64,000 nucleotides of DNA from Euryodendron excelsum (taxonomy: Eukaryota > Streptophyta > Magnoliopsida > Ericales > Pentaphylacaceae). The notes under the pieces are model-generated. The model did not search any database and was not told the origin of the DNA. It saw only the letters and a list, made by a program, of their open reading frames with translations. Shown piece after piece: positions 50,151-61,448 of this stretch (the first letter of the stretch is position 1; each line of letters starts with the position of its first letter). The position numbers and the translations under genes are program-made. Where the stretch lies: assembly GCA_033060915.1 (NCBI GenBank), contig CM065389.1:12296001-12360000 (forward strand). The letters run 5' to 3'.

Positions 50151-53100
50151 GTGAGTCTGCTTGCCACTTTCCCCCTCCCTCTCCCTTCGTGTGGTAGTCA
50201 ATAGTGGAAACCAGATTGGTCAAGGGTCCTTCAGGCATTTAGATAAATTGGATTTAGATTTTTGTTATGTTTATTTTTTATCATTTATGTTAAGTTATAA
50301 TTAATATGTTTAAAAGGGGCTTTGACTCTTTCAGCTATTGAGTAAAATATATAGATATACACCTATAATATTATAAATTATAATAAGTTATAGGTTTAAC
50401 AAATATAAATATTATTACATTATTACTAATTTGAATTAGAGTGAAATATAAATTTTATGTTAAAAACATATTTATAAACATTGTATATACCAATAATATT
50501 ATAAATTATAATAAGTTATAGGTTTAATAAATATAAACATTATCATTTATAAACATTATTATCTTTTTCATTAAACTTTTTAAAATTTGATAATTAAAAA
50601 AATTAATTTTTTTAATAAAAATCTCTCCCACTTACACACTTAGGTTAAGAGGGAATAATTGAAACAAATATTTTGAATATAAAAAAAAAAAATTGATCAT
50701 AGAATTTATATTTAATTTTGCTCATTTTATTGTCTATTTTTGTATTTACATTATCACTTACTACTTACTACTCAATTTTATTTCTATTTCTATAGTCGCA
50801 ATGAATATATACCCCCTAAACATGTTTCATTATTGTCATATTAGCATTAAAATTATATATTAATGAACTTTAAGTTATGTTTCCAAATATTTCTTCATAT
50901 TTCCTATTTTTTCCTTGTTTCCATTATGTTTCCAAAACGTTTCGCAATGTTTCCGTTTCTGAGCCCATTGAAACGACCCTTCAAAACGAAATTTTGATCC
51001 TTGGGTGAACTATCCTTGCCTTGCGACCTAGGTATTCCGTTTCTGATTTTTCAGACTTTCTGTAAAGGGCCCCAGTTTATCGTTTTTCAGCTTTTTGTTG
51101 GCTCAAGAGTGCAACCCAAGAGGGGGGGTGAATTGAGTTTAAAAAATAATCACAAGTAATTTTAACTAAAAACTGATTTAGCAATCTGATTAAACAATCT
51201 AATAGCAAAATTAAAGTGTGTGTACAATGTGTTCCAGCAATCTCAAATAAGAAATTAAAAAAAGAGCACAAAATGGACACAATGATTTACTGAGGTTTAA
51301 CCACAACTCGTGACCTACGTCCTCACCCTTAAGACCCCATTAAAAGCTCTTTCACTATGCAATGAACAATTACAGAGCAGGTGCTAGTTGATCCAGTGCC
51401 TAGCTCACTTCTCACAATAGCTCTTCCCAAGCTCTCAAATCTCTCCAAGTGATTTTGTTCAATATTCATTCAAACTTACAAGTATTTTTGACAAAAACAC
51501 TCAAAATCACATATTTACAAACTCACCCAAATAAAATAAATAAGATTTACACAAAGTATCTCTCTCAAAGAGTGGATAGAATCAGTGTAAGATCAGTAAA
51601 TCCCTAATATCTCAGCAAAGCAATAGTAGCAACTAGAGTTTGTCTTCAAATTCGATTGTTGTAGTTGTATGGATATCCTCTCTTCTTGTATATGTTGTGG
51701 GGGTCTTGTATATATACCTTAGCTTCAATTCTAGCCGTTGAAGGTAGTTGAGGTTGTATTAAATGGAAGAGCACAACTGTAGAACATTTAAAAATATTAT
51801 CGTTGCAGTGGTATGGGTTGACCTTTAGGCTGCAAAGGTCAACAGTTTCATGTTCTAAACACTGTTCTTTAAGCAATCTGCCTCCATGTGTCGACTCTTG
51901 AGGAACCAAGTATCGACTCCTTCTAGTTTTAGCATGTATCTCTAAGGCACTATTTCGATATGTTGACTCCTCTAGACTCATGTATCGATTCTTTCAAGAA
52001 TTTTTCAAAATCGTATAATCTGTCTCGATGTGTCGACTCTTGTAGACTCAAGTGTCGACTCTTTTAAAAATTTATCAAAGCCATGCACTTTGTCTTCATA
52101 TGTCGACTTCTCTAAACTCATGTATCGACTCTTTTAAGAATTTTTCAAAGTTAAGTAATTTGTCTCCATATGTTGACTCCTGATGGTCTAAGTGTCAATA
52201 CCTGATGAGCAAAGTGTCGACTCCTGAAATGGATGTGTCGACTCTTGCCAATTTAAATGCTTAGATTCAAGTCACTATCTTTATATGTCGACCCTTAGAG
52301 TGGATGTGTTGACTCTTGCTAACTCAAATGCTCAAGTTCAAGCTGTATTCATTTGTCGACTCCCGCTAATTCCACAGGCTTCATTTTGCAGAACTTCTTC
52401 AATCTTCTTCCAACCCTTCAAGTACTTCAATGATATTACAGATTAGACTGCTAAAGCTTTGAAATGTCATTTTCCATGCATGTGTTTTTTCAAGAACTTC
52501 TTCAATCAATCATGACTTCATTTAGTTTGTTGAGACTTCATCAATTCTTCCAAAAGTTGTGATATTCATTTCACTTGATCTTTACCACCTTCAATCTCTT
52601 CGAGATGAAATCATTTCAAATTTGATTACATCTAGAACTTCTTCAATCCATATAACCTCTTCCATCTTCTTCATGGTTTCAGCATACTATTCAAATATTT
52701 TTGACAAGCTTCATAGATTCTTCAATATATTCAAGCTTCAAATCATAGTCTAATTAATGCATGATATAATTTACACACTAAGTAAAGTAATTAGACATTA
52801 AATAAAATTTTGTTATCATCAAAGTTAAGGCATAGAGTCAACACTTTTCATTCCTGCTCGAGCTATTTATTACTTTTTTTTCCCTCTTAAGCATCACTAT
52901 ATCTACTTTTTTCTATCTAAGGAAAATATCCACCAAAAGATTTATACTTTACACATTTCTTCCTTATTCTAGGTTTTGTAAGATTCAGGATATGCTTCAA
53001 CAAAGAACCTCTGGACCATTATTTAGTCCACAAAAAAAGCTAGGGCTGACAAGAGTGAGAGGCCTGTTTGAGTTTGAACGCAGGTACTTCATGGGACTAA

Positions 53101-56100
53101 TGTCGCATGCTATGTTTGTATCAAGTTTGTCAAAATCGGGATCCTAGGTTGGATTGTTCAAGGAGTTTAAAGGACCGTATTATAGAATTGAATCGAGGAT
53201 CATAAGATCCTACAAGGAAATTAAAAAAATATGCATCATAATACTCATATGGATAATATTAATTAAAGGTAGACACAAAACCTGAAATTACACAAAAAAA
53301 AATGAAAAATGTAAAAAATATAATAGATCACATAAATATATAATTTACACAACATTGAAAATAGAAAAGAAAAGATGTATATAAGAGATAGTTTAATGGA
53401 CGATTAGAATTAAAAAAAAAAAAAGAAGAAGAAAAGGAGAACAAAATGTTCATAAAAAAACAAAAAATAAATAGATTTTAAGCTCTTTGATTAACTGGTG
53501 ACAAGAAAGGAGAAAAATACAGTTGAGTAATCAACTATACAATATGAGAGAGAGAGAGAGAAAGAGACGATAATCCATTGGTGGAGAGTAGAGTAGATTG
53601 GAGTGGAGTGGAGTGGGTTAGAGAAGGACATGGAGATGCTTGAATAGCATTTATGTTTCTCTAGCTCTCTAGATTTCCCTAAATGCTGCAATATAGGAAT
53701 GTTAATTACCCTAATTTTTATTTCTTAGCATGTGTGATTCAATATGATATATTTCATTTTATTTGGGTCTAGTGTAAAATGGGTAGGCCACCAACATAAA
53801 AAATAAAAAAACCTGACAAATTAAGCAAAAGAAAGTTTAAAAATTGGATTAGTAGAATCGGGATCTACGATCCAGTAAGATCCTACCCCAAAGGGATTTT
53901 CTATAAGATCTAGATTTATTTTGCAAAAAATGGATCGCAAGACCCGAGTTGTGATTTAACAACTATGTATCCAGTCCACCTACCAAGCACCATTGATTAA
54001 CGAGAACTAGCTCTTGGCAATGACCTTTACCTTCTTTTTCAAAGAACAAAAAACCTATCTTTTTTGTCACACATACTTGCATGTATATATGAATATACAA
54101 GTTGTATATGTTATGCATGTTTAGTTGCCAACATAGCAAGGAAAATTCATAGAGGAGTCATGACCCCAAGAGAGATAATTCTCATCCAATATGCATGCAT
54201 GTTTTCAACATGCCTAGAGGCACTAGAGTCCTCAAGTCTCTATCTATTGTTTGTATTCATTTTTTGATAAGCCATTGTAGTTGATTTCTATGATCTTCAT
54301 TTTTTAGAAACTCTTTAGACACGTTGCCATGTTAGTTTTGTGGGTTGGGATAATGGAGAAGGAATCTCAGGACCACAAATCCCACAAAGGGTAATTTTAT
54401 AATTTGGCCTCCAACAATCCCGAATCCTCAGTTTGCCTATCCTACCCCTATCTCCCCATGGGACTATTGAACCCCACCTATACGGGATAAATACACCATG
54501 CCAGATTGATAATCACGACCCCTTCTACACAACCAAATGTGTGGTAATAATGGACACGAGATTACTAGTTCGATCTCAAGGCCTTATCCCACAAACCAAA
54601 CACCACCTTTGTGTTGATCATAGCAATGCCTCTTGTCATTCGCTAAAGATAATGAGTCTAATAGGACTACATTTTTATTGTCAAGTAGATCTCATTGTTT
54701 GAAGCTCTTTTAAACTTATAAACTGGCTCTTCAATTCTATGTTACATGGACTCCTCTAAAATGTATTAAGTGGACATTCGACACTTAGACTCCGCCACTT
54801 GCGTAAAGTTATGGATATGAGATATGTGTTCGACATATGTTGTTGAACATTCACTCAGCAAAAATGTTTTGCAACTCGAGTTTAGTACATAATTATGAAT
54901 AAAACTCCGGTATTATGCATGAAATGCTCTATGAAATCATGTAACCACCATTTTATCCTAAAAAATAAAATAAGTATACTGCAAAATATGAATACTTTGT
55001 CGTGTCTTGGATATGAGAGTTAAATGAATATGACGGTAACACATATCCGTATCCAAAACCCATACCTAAATTCATGTGACATAGCTTCACTCTAGGGTGC
55101 ACAAAAGAACCAAAAGACACTAGAACTTATCTAAATTTGGTTCGGGCCAGCCAAGGTTTTGGTTCAATTTTGGATCTTAAAATGGCTAAATTGAAGATTC
55201 CGGTTCAATTAGAATTTTTGAGACCCAAACTGACTAGAGAACTGACCCAAGACTCTTACGTACATTACAAAATTCTATATGCATATTGTATGTATATTTT
55301 AAAATTATTATTTGTTGTATTTTTTTGTATGTTGTTTTTTAACTTTTTTAGAAATTAAGAATACAAAATTGAGTCTTTTTTTTTAGTGCATAAATTAAAC
55401 TTTACACAAAATAAGGGACCCAATCGAATGGGCCTGAACCAACTAGAACCATGGAACCGACCCGAACTGACTTTGGTTGTTCGGTTCGGTTTGGTTTTGG
55501 ATTCAAAAATTTAGAATCGATTAAGATCGATTGAGTTCGCAGTTTGGCACGAACCCAACCCATGCACACCCCTACTTCACTCCATCAAAAGACCTGTGAT
55601 TTCTTTCTCCACCAAATAATCCACATCATGCACAATACAAAGATGCCAAAGTCAAGGCTTTCTTCATCCTCTTTCCCACCTTTCCTATCTTCCAACATAC
55701 CAACAGATCTTTGACCGTATAAGGGAAAATCCACTCCATTTCAGTAATTTCCTCTTACCATGCTTTTCTTCTCTTCGTATTTGAATAACTTGAAGGTGGG
55801 GACCGTCACAAACTGTCATATTCTTTAGTTAAGGTTTTTACAACTTTACTGTGATGTCTGTAAGATGATTCCATCTTCTTAGCAGCTTTATCCAAAATAA
55901 GTTTGATAAGAGGCAAGTTCGTTTCTAAACTTAAATGCAGAAGGCTGACACAAAGTAAGCCCAAGGTGAAGAGGAGGATATAGTCATGTTTCTTTTTCTA
56001 ACAGTTACTTTTCACCAAAACTGGAATTATAAAATCCATGTTAGGTTCCACATATATTAGTTGATAAAAATTTTAGATGAGTCGTTTAGGAAGCACACAA

Positions 56101-56231
56101 GTTGAGAAACGTGTGAGTATAATGCAAACAAAGAATCAGAAGTTATTAGTTGCAGAGAGAGACAGAGAAGGTACCTCAGAAATTTCATGCCCCACATTGC
56201 GCACATGAATGACTTTTGAAGGCTCTGCCAT
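42598..56231 (-). CDS. PTB3: Polypyrimidine tract-binding protein, PTB3 type, 14 coding exons
   Basis: This RNA-binding splicing regulator acts in nucleus and cytoplasm. Exons in order: 56231-56175, 48920-48849, 48750-48674, 48515-48434, 46812-46689, 46354-46290, 46176-46127, 45962-45921, 45804-45753, 45635-45578, 45477-45464, 44895-44788, 44585-44442 and 42987-42598. All borders are GT-AG and phases agree, giving 444 residues (Arabidopsis PTB3 about 432). The start MAEPSKVIHVRNVGHEISE is the family N-terminus. RRM1 spans about 6-80 (VIHVRNVG, NVYVQFS), RRM2 about 98-185 (NRILLVTIHQMLYP), and RRM3 about 257-330 (CTVLVSNLNPD, LEVNFSKHPNI). RRM4 spans about 367-441 (MIHLSTLPQDVTEEEI, KQALVLFENEE). 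The linker between RRM2 and RRM3 is built from small exons. No disabling change is seen. Exon 1 is separated from the rest by 7.25 kb. Confidence 0.95.
45464..45477 (-). other. PTB3: 14-nt microexon of the PTB gene
   Basis: Bounded by acceptor TTTTCCAG and donor GTGGGT, the 14 bases complete an Ala codon and encode Gly-Phe-Pro-Gln, matching the Tyr-Pro-Gln that precedes the Met-Ala-Asn block in Arabidopsis PTB3. Skipping it would shift the frame, because 14 is not a multiple of three, and so could trigger decay of the transcript. Confidence 0.85.
47936..47982. repeat. (CT)n microsatellite in PTB intron 4
   Basis: About 23 CT units on the plus strand, so the PTB transcript carries (GA)n here. 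Confidence 0.95.
49569..51003. mobile_element. hAT-type non-autonomous transposon, 1435 bp, exact 8-bp TSD
   Basis: Flanked by identical GGTGAACT octamers at 49561-49568 and 51004-51011. The left end CAAGGATTAAAATTTCGTTT and the reverse-complemented right end CAAGGATCAAAATTTCGTTT form terminal inverted repeats with one mismatch in 20. Both subterminal zones are packed with GTTTC/GAAAC/CGAAAC motifs, the kind of clustered sites that hAT transposases bind. It sits inside PTB intron 1. The interior has a Lys/Glu-rich open stretch (49740-49945) ending at a donor-like CCAG/GTATAT, perhaps captured gene DNA, and a (CT)n tract at 50105-50148. No transposase. Confidence 0.85.
51096..52860. repeat. 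Dispersed repeat containing a TGTCGACTC tandem array
   Basis: It begins with GCAACCCAAGAGGGGGGGTG, a phrase I recall as common in plant repetitive DNA, then has TTTACTGAGGTTTAACCACA. It ends near TTTTGTTATCATCAAAG. Between lies the 70-bp array described separately. The class (retroelement-related or other) cannot be settled: no LTR pair, primer site or coding domain was found. It lies in PTB intron 1. Confidence 0.5.
51889..52365. repeat. Tandem array, about 70-bp unit, about seven copies
   Basis: TGTCGACTC-type starts fall at 51889, 51961, 52031, 52101 and 52171, with spacings of 72, 70, 70 and 70. They continue at 52215, 52286 and 52354 with spacings of 44, 71 and 68. Each unit has two TGTCGACTC-like hexamer cores about 22 bases apart. 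Copies diverge mainly at the CG of TCGA, as expected from methylation decay. Confidence 0.85.
53128..53966. mobile_element. Possible MITE in PTB intron 1
   Basis: The left side has GTTTGTCAAAATCGGGATCC. The reverse-complemented right side has GTTGTTAAATCACAACTCGGG, with paired GATCCTA/TAGGATC blocks inside. Ends are imprecise and no duplication was found. A short (GA)n lies at about 53544-53562. Confidence 0.35.
55093..55574. mobile_element. hAT MITE, 482 bp, exact 8-bp TSD
   Basis: Identical CTTCACTC octamers flank it at 55085-55092 and 55575-55582. Ends are TAGGGTGCACAAAAG and, reverse-complemented, TAGGGGTGTGCATGGG. Inside, GGTTCGG/CCGAACC-type blocks are arranged as inverted repeats. It lies in PTB intron 1, about 600 bases from coding exon 1. 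Confidence 0.82.
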
Positions 56232-56242
56232 TTTAAACGACC

Positions 56243-56706
56243 CTGAAATGAACCCAGGTAATATCATGATCAAATTGTATCAGCTGCCTCAAAACTAACA
56301 GACTTCAATTTAAACAACAAGAAGTGCCAGCTTATGCAATGCACCTAGAAACGTCTTACAGAACAAATAAAAGGGTCTTTCTTTCACAGAGAACAACGTT
56401 GACCAGTTCTTTCAAAAGATGAAATTCCACTAACAGATAGCAATCAAACCAAAAAAAAGGTTCTCACTTTAATCTTTTTTCACAATCGAAATCACAGCAA
56501 GCGTTACGGGAATAAAATTCTCTCCACCTATCAGCAAAACCAATGATATGTCCGTTGAATCTACGGAACAAATTTTCAAACAAACTAGAAAAGCTAAAGA
56601 GAGAATCAAGTTCATGTATTGGAAACTAAAACCCTAGATTCATGCGAAGTGAACAGTGAATCGGGAATCATTGGGGGACAGAAACCCGAAGAAGTAGAGA
56701 GCTTAC
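56243..56706 (-). other. PTB3: 5' UTR intron of the PTB gene
   Basis: On the minus strand GTCAG/GTAAGC (exon end at 56707) and TTTCAG/GG (next exon starts at 56242, 11 bases before the ATG) form a well-spaced intron of 464 bp. It implies an untranslated first exon of about 80 bases. Leader introns often enhance expression in plants. Confidence 0.65.
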
Positions 56707-56818
56707 CTGACGATAGATATAGGTCTAAATACAGACACAGAATCAAAGAAAGATAGATGATGAGAGAGAAGGGGGAGATTAGCCAGTGAGAGAGTTAGAC
56801 CTAGCCAGCTGTTCAGTG

Positions 56819-56832
56819 GCATATATATGTAT
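56819..56832 (-). promoter_or_regulatory. PTB3: Likely TATA box of the PTB gene
   Basis: CATATATATG on either strand lies about 110 bases upstream of the inferred leader exon end. This predicts a transcription start near 56790 and a CT-rich leader (minus strand) with CTCTC motifs. Confidence 0.45.
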
Positions 56833-56849
56833 AGCTGTGTACATCTCCC

Positions 56850-59065
56850 AATCCATGATGTATAAGAAAAAAATTATACGCACTTAATTTCATTTTGTTT
56901 TATTTCTTTAACAAAATCCATATTTAATCGTAACAATTATTTAGACAAATCACACCGTAATGTTGTTCATTTTTATTTTTGATGTCTGTTTTTATTATTA
57001 GTTCTTTGTATTCTGTTTTATTTTTTTAAAACAAAGGTAAAAATATATATTTGGTATCTCAAAAATAATACTTAATCTTATTAGTTTTATATTTAAAATA
57101 TTTATTTAATATTGATCGGCGTCAGTGATGGCCTGTGGTTGTGGTGGTGGGGAAGAAGGGGAAGACTTGAAAAAGAGAACTAAAAAACAAACACAAAAAA
57201 CATCTTTTTGTGTTTTTAAATTTGTTCCAAATTTTTGATTTTTATTCTTAAAATTTTTGAAAACAAGAATTAAAAAAAGTTACTTAACACAAGTGTTATA
57301 AAACAGGTTTTGTTGAATTTCTTTGTTTCAATACCCCAAACAACAACAACATCTCAAAACTAAAAAACAAAAATAAAAATGGCATTCTTATTTCTTTACT
57401 TTTTATTTTTTCTTTTTGCACAAATTACTTCGAGTTAGGAAAATCAAGCCAACAGTATATCAAACTAACAAACCTTCATTATTTTATTTTCTTTTTTTAT
57501 TCTTTTTGCTAACAAGAAATCCGGGTTAGTTTATCCAGACCTCAACTAGTTTTGAAATTTGTGTAGTCCTCCCATCTCACACAAATTAGGTAATTAACTG
57601 GCAAAGATCCTGAGATGATCCCAATGAGCTGATGATATCTAAGAAGTTTCGAATATAAGATCTTTGAACAAACAGACTCTGAGTCTTAAACCTTGACCAC
57701 CAAACTAACCATTTAAAGTTTCATTAACAAACCTTCATACTACTTGATTATTTGATCTATGATTGGTTAGATGATTTCATATGCCACAACTAGGGTTTTT
57801 CAAAAGTCCGCCAGATTCGTTAACTTGACCTGATCTGCAGACATTTTGTCGGTTTTACTCATTTATTTGAGTGGATAACGGGTGAGATTTTTAAACTTCT
57901 GGTTTCTTCAGATCGGGTGTTAAGCCTTTATTATTCTCACCCACCTAAACTAAACTGACATTTTTTGTTATAAGAGATGATTTTTTTATCCAACTTGAAC
58001 TAAACCGATCACCCATCAAGTCGAAATTGGTTTTAAAATTTATGAACTCGACTTTGAAAGTTTGGTTGGTGAGTCACTACCTAACCCGATCCAATCTTTG
58101 AACACCCTTCGATGCAACAAAGAGTAAAAGATCAGATTGAATATACATATTTACATATTTAGTGTTTTTACAAGATTTTATTTAGAGTAATGTTATACAA
58201 TAAAATAAGATTCAAACAAAATTTTATGTGCGAAATGGTTTAGTTGCATAAGAGCTTTTAATTTTAAAACGAATTATAATTTTTAGTTAGACTCCGTGTG
58301 ATTTTAAACAACGATAGATAGATCACCTTGGTTTAAAAAATAAGCACCTTCATACAGATCCGCTACCAGCACTTCCGTTAGTAAAATTATGTTTGTTGAC
58401 TATTTTGACATCTTAAAGTGATGATTATACCCTTATTTGAATTACAAATTTAAGAGAAGCAACCTATTAACTCTTAACTGTTGTGTAATCCCTGCACTCA
58501 ATTTTTTAACTTGCTGCCCGCCGCAACAAACTTTTGGAGATTTTGAAATTAGTGCAAGAGGGTCTTCAACTATCTAATGGTAGCTCAACCTATTGACCAA
58601 TGAAATGGCCTTGGATAATAAACACATTGCCTGTATGTTATCTTAGTTTTGACTCCAAAAAAAAAAAAAAATATATATATATATAAATAAATATATATTA
58701 TCTCCGTTTGTCACTGCTATAGTTTTTATTTTTTGTTTTTGTTTTGTGAAATTTTTTAGGATTGTATTTGACAAAATTTTGAAAATTATTTTCGTCGAAG
58801 TCGCATGTGGTAGATAGGTTTTGAATCTTGTTTTTTTGGATATTTTTTTTAAAAAGCACATTAACTTTGGGAACCAATAATAAAGTGTTTTATGAGTTTT
58901 CAAATCCATTTTCACTTTAAAATAAAGACAATATAAAAATAATGGCATTTTCGATGGTTCAATTTTGTGTTTATGAGAACATGAAAACAAAAGATTTTCA
59001 ATTTTTTGTTTTTGATAACACAAAAACGGAATCGAAACTAGAACTGTGACTAAACAGACTCGATT
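56850..59065. other. Gene-free stretch upstream of PTB
   Basis: AT-rich, with short low-complexity runs and an (AT)n tract at about 58673-58684. A 169-codon minus-strand frame at 58643-59152 is AT-driven and overlaps a MITE, so it is not taken as a gene. Confidence 0.45.
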
Positions 59066-59300
59066 TAGTGGTGGACATTGGACGGGTTGGCCTTCAAAAA
59101 AATTATCCATCGGGCCCAAAACCACATCCCAAGCCTGCCCAAGCATGGCCATTTAACAGAAAAAAATATTTTTTTTAAAATAATATTAAAAAATATTTAA
59201 TAAACTAATCAGGCTTAAAAAAATTTTAAACCCTACAAATGATGAACGGGCTTGAGCGGGTCAAGCCGCCCATCGGGCCTGTGGCCAGTGGCCACCCCTA
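59066..59300. mobile_element. Degenerate hAT MITE, about 235 bp
   Basis: Ends are TAGTGGTGGACATTGGACGG and, reverse-complemented, TAGGGGTGGCCACTGGCC. GGCCCGATGGGCGG on the right pairs with CCATCGGGCCC on the left. No clear target-site duplication. Confidence 0.6.
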
Positions 59301-60775
59301 CTTGGTCTGAACCCAAATTGCAAAATAAATAGAACGCTTGTTTCCATGCTTGTTGGGATCAAACTAATAATGAAAAATGAAAAAAAATATTTTCATAGCA
59401 TTTTGAACCGAATAAAAAAAAAAACAAAAACAGCCTAGTATACAAGACTCTCATTACCGTGGGCTTGCGGAGACCCAAATGTAAGCTACTTTTCTACATT
59501 TTGAACTTTTGGTAGTGTAAATAAATAAAAGTTTTCACTTGACCGTTTTCCATTTTTTCCAAGTTTATCTATCTTTTAATTTTTTTTACTTTTCAATTTT
59601 TGCAGAGTTAACGTACCTTTTCTTTAATATTGTTTTTGAGTGTCTATGATTTTTCTTAAGTAAGACTAATTGTTTTTTATATTTTTTTATCCTGACATGT
59701 CAGCAATAAATATGGGGTTTTTTTTTGGCATGTTAAAAGTAAAAATGCCCTTCTCATTTAATGGAAGCTAACAAAAAAGCGTGCCAGGGCTGTGAGAACC
59801 AATCTTTTAATGCAATGGGTTAAGTTGTCAATACGTGAAACTACTAGGGGTTATAGCTAAAATTCATTCAAAATAGTGATGACTCTTGATTGTAAAAATA
59901 TCATGATCACATTAGTCTAGTGATATTTTTTAAAATTTTATGCTAGAATAGTATTTTTCTTGTATTACTTATATTTGGTTGGTTTATGATTCTCGTAATA
60001 CGTTACACGTGCATAACTTCAACAGACAACAAAATCACAGTTGGACACCCCTACTTTTTTTTTTTTTTTTTCCCTTATATGGACTATTGACAAGTTATTA
60101 AGTTGTCTACTTTTTTTTTTTTTTTTTTACCTTTTTATTAATTCTTTTACATATGTTGAACCTCCATTATTTCAAGGTTTCGGGAGTTGGGAATTGGTTG
60201 AAAGTCCCAGAATCAAGGGAATAAGAGCTTTTTACGTAGTGCTAATATAAGCTACTGATATTTCATGAATGCCACATGGTTCATAAGTGAAATATTTTAA
60301 CATGGTATGCCCCGGTTTTTGACGTAAATAGTTTACATTAGGTTACTGCTATTTAATCAGAAATTTTATAAAAAATTTATGTATAAATTGATATGATTGA
60401 ACGAGAGCCTTTTATTTTAAAACAAAACACTTATAGTAGTTCTTAATTATAAAAATGTCACCAACGCATCATTATGATAATATATTTTTGTACTATTTTT
60501 ATGAAAGAATAAGATTTTCTTTACAATTGTATATAGTATTGAGGTAAGATTTCTAAACGTTATGACAAATCTACTTTGTTGAATTGCTTAATTTTTCCCA
60601 TTATCTCCACATACTACCTATATTTTTGTGTCTTTTTAATACAAGGATCAGAGATGGTAAGCCCAACTACTAGATTGTTAGTTAAAAATTTAAATCCATA
60701 TGTAGCATGCTAAATGCCATTAATACTACGAATGCAATATCACACACAAATCAGTAATGCTATACAAATAAAAAA
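59301..60775. other. Gene-free AT-rich stretch
   Basis: Poly-T runs at about 60053-60071 and 60112-60128 give spurious Phe-rich frames. No gene or RNA seen. Confidence 0.45.
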
Positions 60776-61448
60776 TGAATAATAACACTTTATCCTCCTG
60801 TAGTTTGATCCAAAATCAGATGACCTCCTAAACTTTAAAAGTAAACAGATAATCCTCATGTGGTTTTGGACTAATGTGTAAATGAATGAAACCGTTAGAT
60901 TTAACGAAAATTCTATTATAAGGGTATTTTTGTCATTTTATCTCTAAATTAAAATATTAAAAAATAATTTGGCGCTTTTATGCCAAAATAAAGTATTGTC
61001 TATCGAGATTTTTTTTTTTGTTATTTCATCAAGTTGTCTTTTTGATGTTTTATTGACGGGTTTTTTTGTTATTTCACCAAATTGTCTTTTTATGTTCTAA
61101 TTTGAAGATATAAAATAACCAAAATATCCATTTGACAGAATTTCGATTAAATCTAATAATTTTCATTAACTTTTTGATATAAAAGAGGGTCAAATCATGT
61201 TTTTAATGGTCTAAAACCACATGAGGGTTATTTGTTAACTTTTAAATTATAGAAATGTTATCCGATTTTGACTCAAATCACAAGGGATAAAGTGTAATTA
61301 CCCCTAATAATTTTTGTTAAATCTAATGGTTTTCGTCCATTTGTACTTTAGTCCAAAATCACAGGGGATCATCTGTTCACTTTTAAAGTTCAGGAGGGTC
61401 ATTTGATTTTGAGTCAAACCATAATATGTAAAGTGTAATTACCCTAAC
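60776..61448. mobile_element. Long-TIR MITE with a duplicated right arm
   Basis: The left arm (about 60776-60945) starts AATAACACTTTATCCTCCTG. Two right arms follow, ending at about 61305 and 61448, each reading (reverse complement) TAATTACACTTTA with GTTTGA/ATTTGA next. Each arm also carries the TTAAATCTAA/TTAGATTTAA block. It is the same family as 9038-9280. The second right arm is a tandem copy or a remnant of a second nested element. Confidence 0.6.

Noticed and set aside
49740..50204. 154-codon frame in the PTB intron as a real gene
   Set aside because: Lies inside the hAT element; its second half is a (CT)n-encoded Ser/Leu run. The Lys/Glu-rich first part is kept only as possible captured sequence.
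58643..59152. 169-codon minus-strand frame
   Set aside because: Low-complexity Phe/Lys-rich translation of AT-rich DNA, and its start lies inside a hAT MITE.
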